Shown piece by piece: positions 61,511-64,000 of a DNA stretch of 64,000 bases. This DNA comes from Serinicoccus kebangsaanensis (GTDB taxonomy: Bacteria > Actinomycetota > Actinomycetes > Actinomycetales > Dermatophilaceae), in NCBI RefSeq assembly GCF_008919445.1, contig NZ_VSLG01000011.1, positions 1 to 64,000 on the forward strand, in the 5' to 3' direction. The notes under the pieces were generated by a model that was not told the origin of the DNA, ran no database searches, and saw nothing but the letters and a program-made list of their open reading frames with translations. The translations under genes and the position numbers were made by a program. Position 1 is the stretch's first letter. Every line of letters begins with the position of its first letter.

Positions 61511-61698
61511 GGCGCACCGGGGGAGGCCGCACAGTGACAGGTGTCAGAGATCGGGGATGACACCGAATTCGACGACTGGTTCTTCTGCCATGGCGTGCAG
61601 AAGAGAGGTCTAAAAGCGGCAGGCCGCCGGCAGCAGGCGCTGGCACCGAAATCCATGCCGACGGGCGTGGGACGTCTGTGGCGCACGTGATGATTGGG

Positions 61699-61704
61699 TA
61701 CGGT
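61699..61704 (+). promoter_or_regulatory. -10 box, ftsK (leaderless type)
   Basis: TACGGT, 6 nt before the GTG at 61711. This fixes the start of the partial gene. Confidence 0.5.
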
Positions 61705-61710
61705 GCGATC

Positions 61711-64000
61711 GTGGCCAAGACTGCGACCTCCACGACCCGCGCCGGCTCCGGCGGTGCCTCACGGCGCCCCGCGAGCCGGTCGACGCCTGCCAAGGGCCGG
61801 AACGGCTCGGGCGCCAACCGCGCCAAGGCCGGATCCGCCAGGGCGGGCGGCGAGCCGTCGCTGCCCGGTCGGGCGATCCGCGGCATCGCCGGCGTCACCG
61901 GGGGCACCGTCCGGGCGATGACGGACACGGCGCACGACCTCGAGCCAGAGCACCGCCGTGACGGAGCGGGATTCCTCCTCCTGGCGCTCGCGCTGGTCGT
62001 GGCGCTGCGAGAGTGGTGGGGCCTGGACGGCTACGTCGGTGACGTCATCCACGTGGCGGCCGCAGGCACCTTCGGTCGGGTCGCGCTGGTCCTGCCCGCC
62101 GTGCTGCTCTTCTTCGCCGTGCGCCTCTTCCGCGCCCCGGGGGAGCAGCAGGCCACGAACCGGATGAGCATCGGCACCACCGCGATGCTGATCTCCGCGA
62201 GCGGCATCACCCACCTGGCCACGGGGAACCCGGACTACGCCGAGGGCTCGGGCGTGCTGCAGCGCTCGGGCGGCATCCTGGGGTTCATCGCCTCCTCGAT
62301 CCCGGCGTCCGCGATCACGGTCACCGGCGCCTACATCGTGCTCAGCCTGCTGGGGATCTTCGGCCTGCTCGTGCTGACCCGGACCCCGGTGCACCGGATC
62401 CCGGACCGCATCCGTGAGGTGGAGCAGCAGCTCTTCGACTCGGCGCGCTTCGACCGTGTCGATGCCGACGGCAACCCGCTGCCGCGCGGCCGACGGGGCG
62501 CCGGTGACGTCGACGGACCGCGTGACGGCGACGTCGCCTTCGAGCAGGCCGCCCAGGTGGACGGCGCAGGCCGGCCGCGCCGGGCGGGGCGTGCCGACTC
62601 CTCCAGGTCGCGCAGGCGGGCCACGACCGACCCGGACGCGACGGGCGACGTGCCCGCGCCGAGCGGCAGGCGCCGCGCCCAGCGCACGGACGGGGAGTCG
62701 ACCGAGGAGATCCCCGCGCTGCGCCCCGGCGAGAAGCGTCCCGCGGCGCCGAGCGTGGTGGAGAAGTCGAAGCAGGCGACCAAGACGGACCTGGAGGCAC
62801 CGCCCACCGCACAGCTCCCGCAGCGGGTCGAGCAGCTGCAGCTGGCCGGCGACGTCACCTACACCCTCCCGGAGTCCGTGCTGCTCAAGGCGGGCAGCCC
62901 GCACAAGGAGCGTTCGGACGCCAACGACAAGGTCGTCGAGGCCCTCACCGGCGTGCTCGAGGACTTCAACATCGACGCCCAGGTCACCGACTTCACCCGT
63001 GGCCCGACCGTGACGCGCTACGAGGTCGAGCTCGGCCCGGGGGTCAAGGTCGAGCGCATCACCGCGCTGTCCAAGAACATCGCGTATGCCGTCGCCAGCG
63101 CCGACGTGCGGATCCTCTCGCCGATCCCCGGCAAGTCCGCGGTGGGCGTCGAGATCCCCAACGCGGACCGCGAGAACGTCAGCCTCGGCGACGTGCTGCG
63201 CAGCCAGACGGCACGCAACAACACCCATCCGATGGTCATGGGGGTCGGCAAGGACGTCGAGGGTGGCTACGTCATCGCCAACCTGGCCAAGATGCCGCAC
63301 ATGCTGGTCGCGGGCGCCACCGGCTCGGGCAAGTCGAGCTTCGTCAACTCGATGATCACCTCGATCCTCATGCGCGCGACCCCCGACGAGGTGCGCCTCA
63401 TCCTGGTCGACCCCAAGCGGGTCGAGCTGACGGCATACGAGGGCATCCCGCACCTCATCACCCCGATCATCACCAACCCCAAGAAGGCGGCCGAGGCGCT
63501 CGCCTGGGTGGTCAAGGAGATGGACCACCGCTACGACGACCTCGCGACCTTCGGCTACAAGCACATCGACGACTTCAACAAGGCCATCCGGTCCGGCAAG
63601 GTGACCCCTCCGCCGGGGTCGGAGCGCGAGCTGACGCCCTACCCGTATCTTCTCGTGGTGGTCGACGAGCTCGCCGACCTGATGATGGTCGCCCCGCGCG
63701 ACGTCGAGGAGTCGGTCGTGCGCATCACCCAGCTCGCCCGGGCCGCCGGCATCCACCTGGTGCTGGCGACGCAGCGACCCAGCGTGGACGTCGTCACCGG
63801 GTTGATCAAGGCCAACGTGCCGAGCCGGATGGCGTTCGCGACCTCCTCGCTCGCGGACTCCCGGGTCGTGCTGGACCAGCCCGGCGCGGAGAAGCTCATC
63901 GGCATGGGTGACGCGCTCTTCCTGCCGATGGGTGCGAGCAAGACGATGCGGGTGCAGGGCTCCTGGGTCACCGAGTCCGAGATCCACGACGTCGTCGCGC
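61711..64000 (+). CDS. ftsK: DNA translocase FtsK (5' part, runs off the window)
   Basis: First 763 codons, open at the right edge, with no stop in frame. A basic Ser/Arg/Ala-rich N-terminus (1-80) precedes four hydrophobic segments (about 88-110, 118-140, 155-175 and 188-215) for the division septum, a charged linker (about 225-370) and the motor: alpha/beta domain TYTLPESVLLKAGSP and PTVTRYEVELGPGVKVERI, Walker A AGATGSGKSSF (about residue 538), Walker B LLVVVDELADLMMV. It pumps chromosome termini apart at division. The DNA-reading gamma domain is beyond the window. Confidence 0.95.
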   Translation, partial: MAKTATSTTRAGSGGASRRPASRSTPAKGRNGSGANRAKAGSARAGGEPSLPGRAIRGIAGVTGGTVRAMTDTAHDLEPEHRRDGAGFLLLALALVVALREWWGLDGYVGDVIHVAAAGTFGRVALVLPAVLLFFAVRLFRAPGEQQATNRMSIGTTAMLISASGITHLATGNPDYAEGSGVLQRSGGILGFIASSIPASAITVTGAYIVLSLLGIFGLLVLTRTPVHRIPDRIREVEQQLFDSARFDRVDADGNPLPRGRRGAGDVDGPRDGDVAFEQAAQVDGAGRPRRAGRADSSRSRRRATTDPDATGDVPAPSGRRRAQRTDGESTEEIPALRPGEKRPAAPSVVEKSKQATKTDLEAPPTAQLPQRVEQLQLAGDVTYTLPESVLLKAGSPHKERSDANDKVVEALTGVLEDFNIDAQVTDFTRGPTVTRYEVELGPGVKVERITALSKNIAYAVASADVRILSPIPGKSAVGVEIPNADRENVSLGDVLRSQTARNNTHPMVMGVGKDVEGGYVIANLAKMPHMLVAGATGSGKSSFVNSMITSILMRATPDEVRLILVDPKRVELTAYEGIPHLITPIITNPKKAAEALAWVVKEMDHRYDDLATFGYKHIDDFNKAIRSGKVTPPPGSERELTPYPYLLVVVDELADLMMVAPRDVEESVVRITQLARAAGIHLVLATQRPSVDVVTGLIKANVPSRMAFATSSLADSRVVLDQPGAEKLIGMGDALFLPMGASKTMRVQGSWVTESEIHDVVA

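Noticed and set aside
61510-61698. Small RNA or tRNA in the AT-richer gap upstream of ftsK
   Set aside because: No cloverleaf, no strong hairpin with a U-run and no promoter pointing into it beyond those of the two flanking genes.

Overview
This is 64 kb of chromosomal DNA from a very GC-rich actinobacterium. The evidence is pervasive G/C at third codon positions, many genes that appear to start without a leader, GTG starts, a class 2 PyrD, an FtsK translocase, an LpdA-type quinone reductase and MoxR/DUF58/DUF4129 membrane clusters. Gene content suggests a Micrococcales relative (Intrasporangiaceae/Ornithinimicrobiaceae-like), which is inference. I see no rRNA, tRNA, CRISPR array, transposase or phage gene. 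FtsK runs off the right edge.

Layout. 0-9.4 kb is housekeeping: ACT-domain protein, GNAT, folD, DUF3017 protein, mdh, LysM protein, 2H phosphoesterase, mannosyltransferase, GDP-mannose pyrophosphorylase, pyrD and an M20 amidohydrolase. 9.5-23.6 kb is a nucleoside salvage and catabolism region: BMP lipoprotein, double-ABC ATPase, two permeases, cdd, deoA, an aldehyde dehydrogenase pair with deoC, a cupin and add. 33-37 kb adds a PGM2-type phosphosugar mutase, punA and a flavoprotein quinone reductase. The layout resembles the add/deoA/cdd...pmmB/deoD...lpdA neighbourhood of mycobacteria as I remember it. Together these genes can import nucleosides, deaminate them, split them and carry (deoxy)ribose phosphate to glyceraldehyde-3-phosphate and acetaldehyde.

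23.6-33 kb is a membrane/AAA cluster (RDD, SpoIIM, DUF58, MoxR, DUF4350, DUF4129, multi-TM protein, uridine-kinase-like P-loop protein, small membrane protein). 37.4-42.6 kb is an acyl-CoA carboxylase/dehydrogenase locus with a MerR regulator whose palindrome sits inside two mirror-image promoters. 42.9-49.9 kb is accessory: ArsR-SRPBCC pair, a helix-hairpin-helix/NHEJ-polymerase fusion, an LCAT-like hydrolase coupled to a transglutaminase-like membrane protein, and a PASTA-like lipoprotein. 49.9-54.3 kb has a GNAT, an S9 peptidase, a Nudix-DHFR fusion and thyA. 54.3-58.1 kb looks like an inserted cassette of three alpha/beta hydrolases, one fused to a degenerate cyclase domain. 58.1-64 kb holds an EamA transporter, RNase J, two related small membrane proteins and ftsK.

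The most unusual non-genic features are two families of intergenic tandem repeats, 22 bp and 32 bp, placed at gene 3' ends and mostly between convergent genes. Also notable are a strong excess of the hexamer GTATGC/GCATAC that overrides codon choice, and a TANNNT-N6/7-start signature at 19 genes consistent with leaderless transcription.
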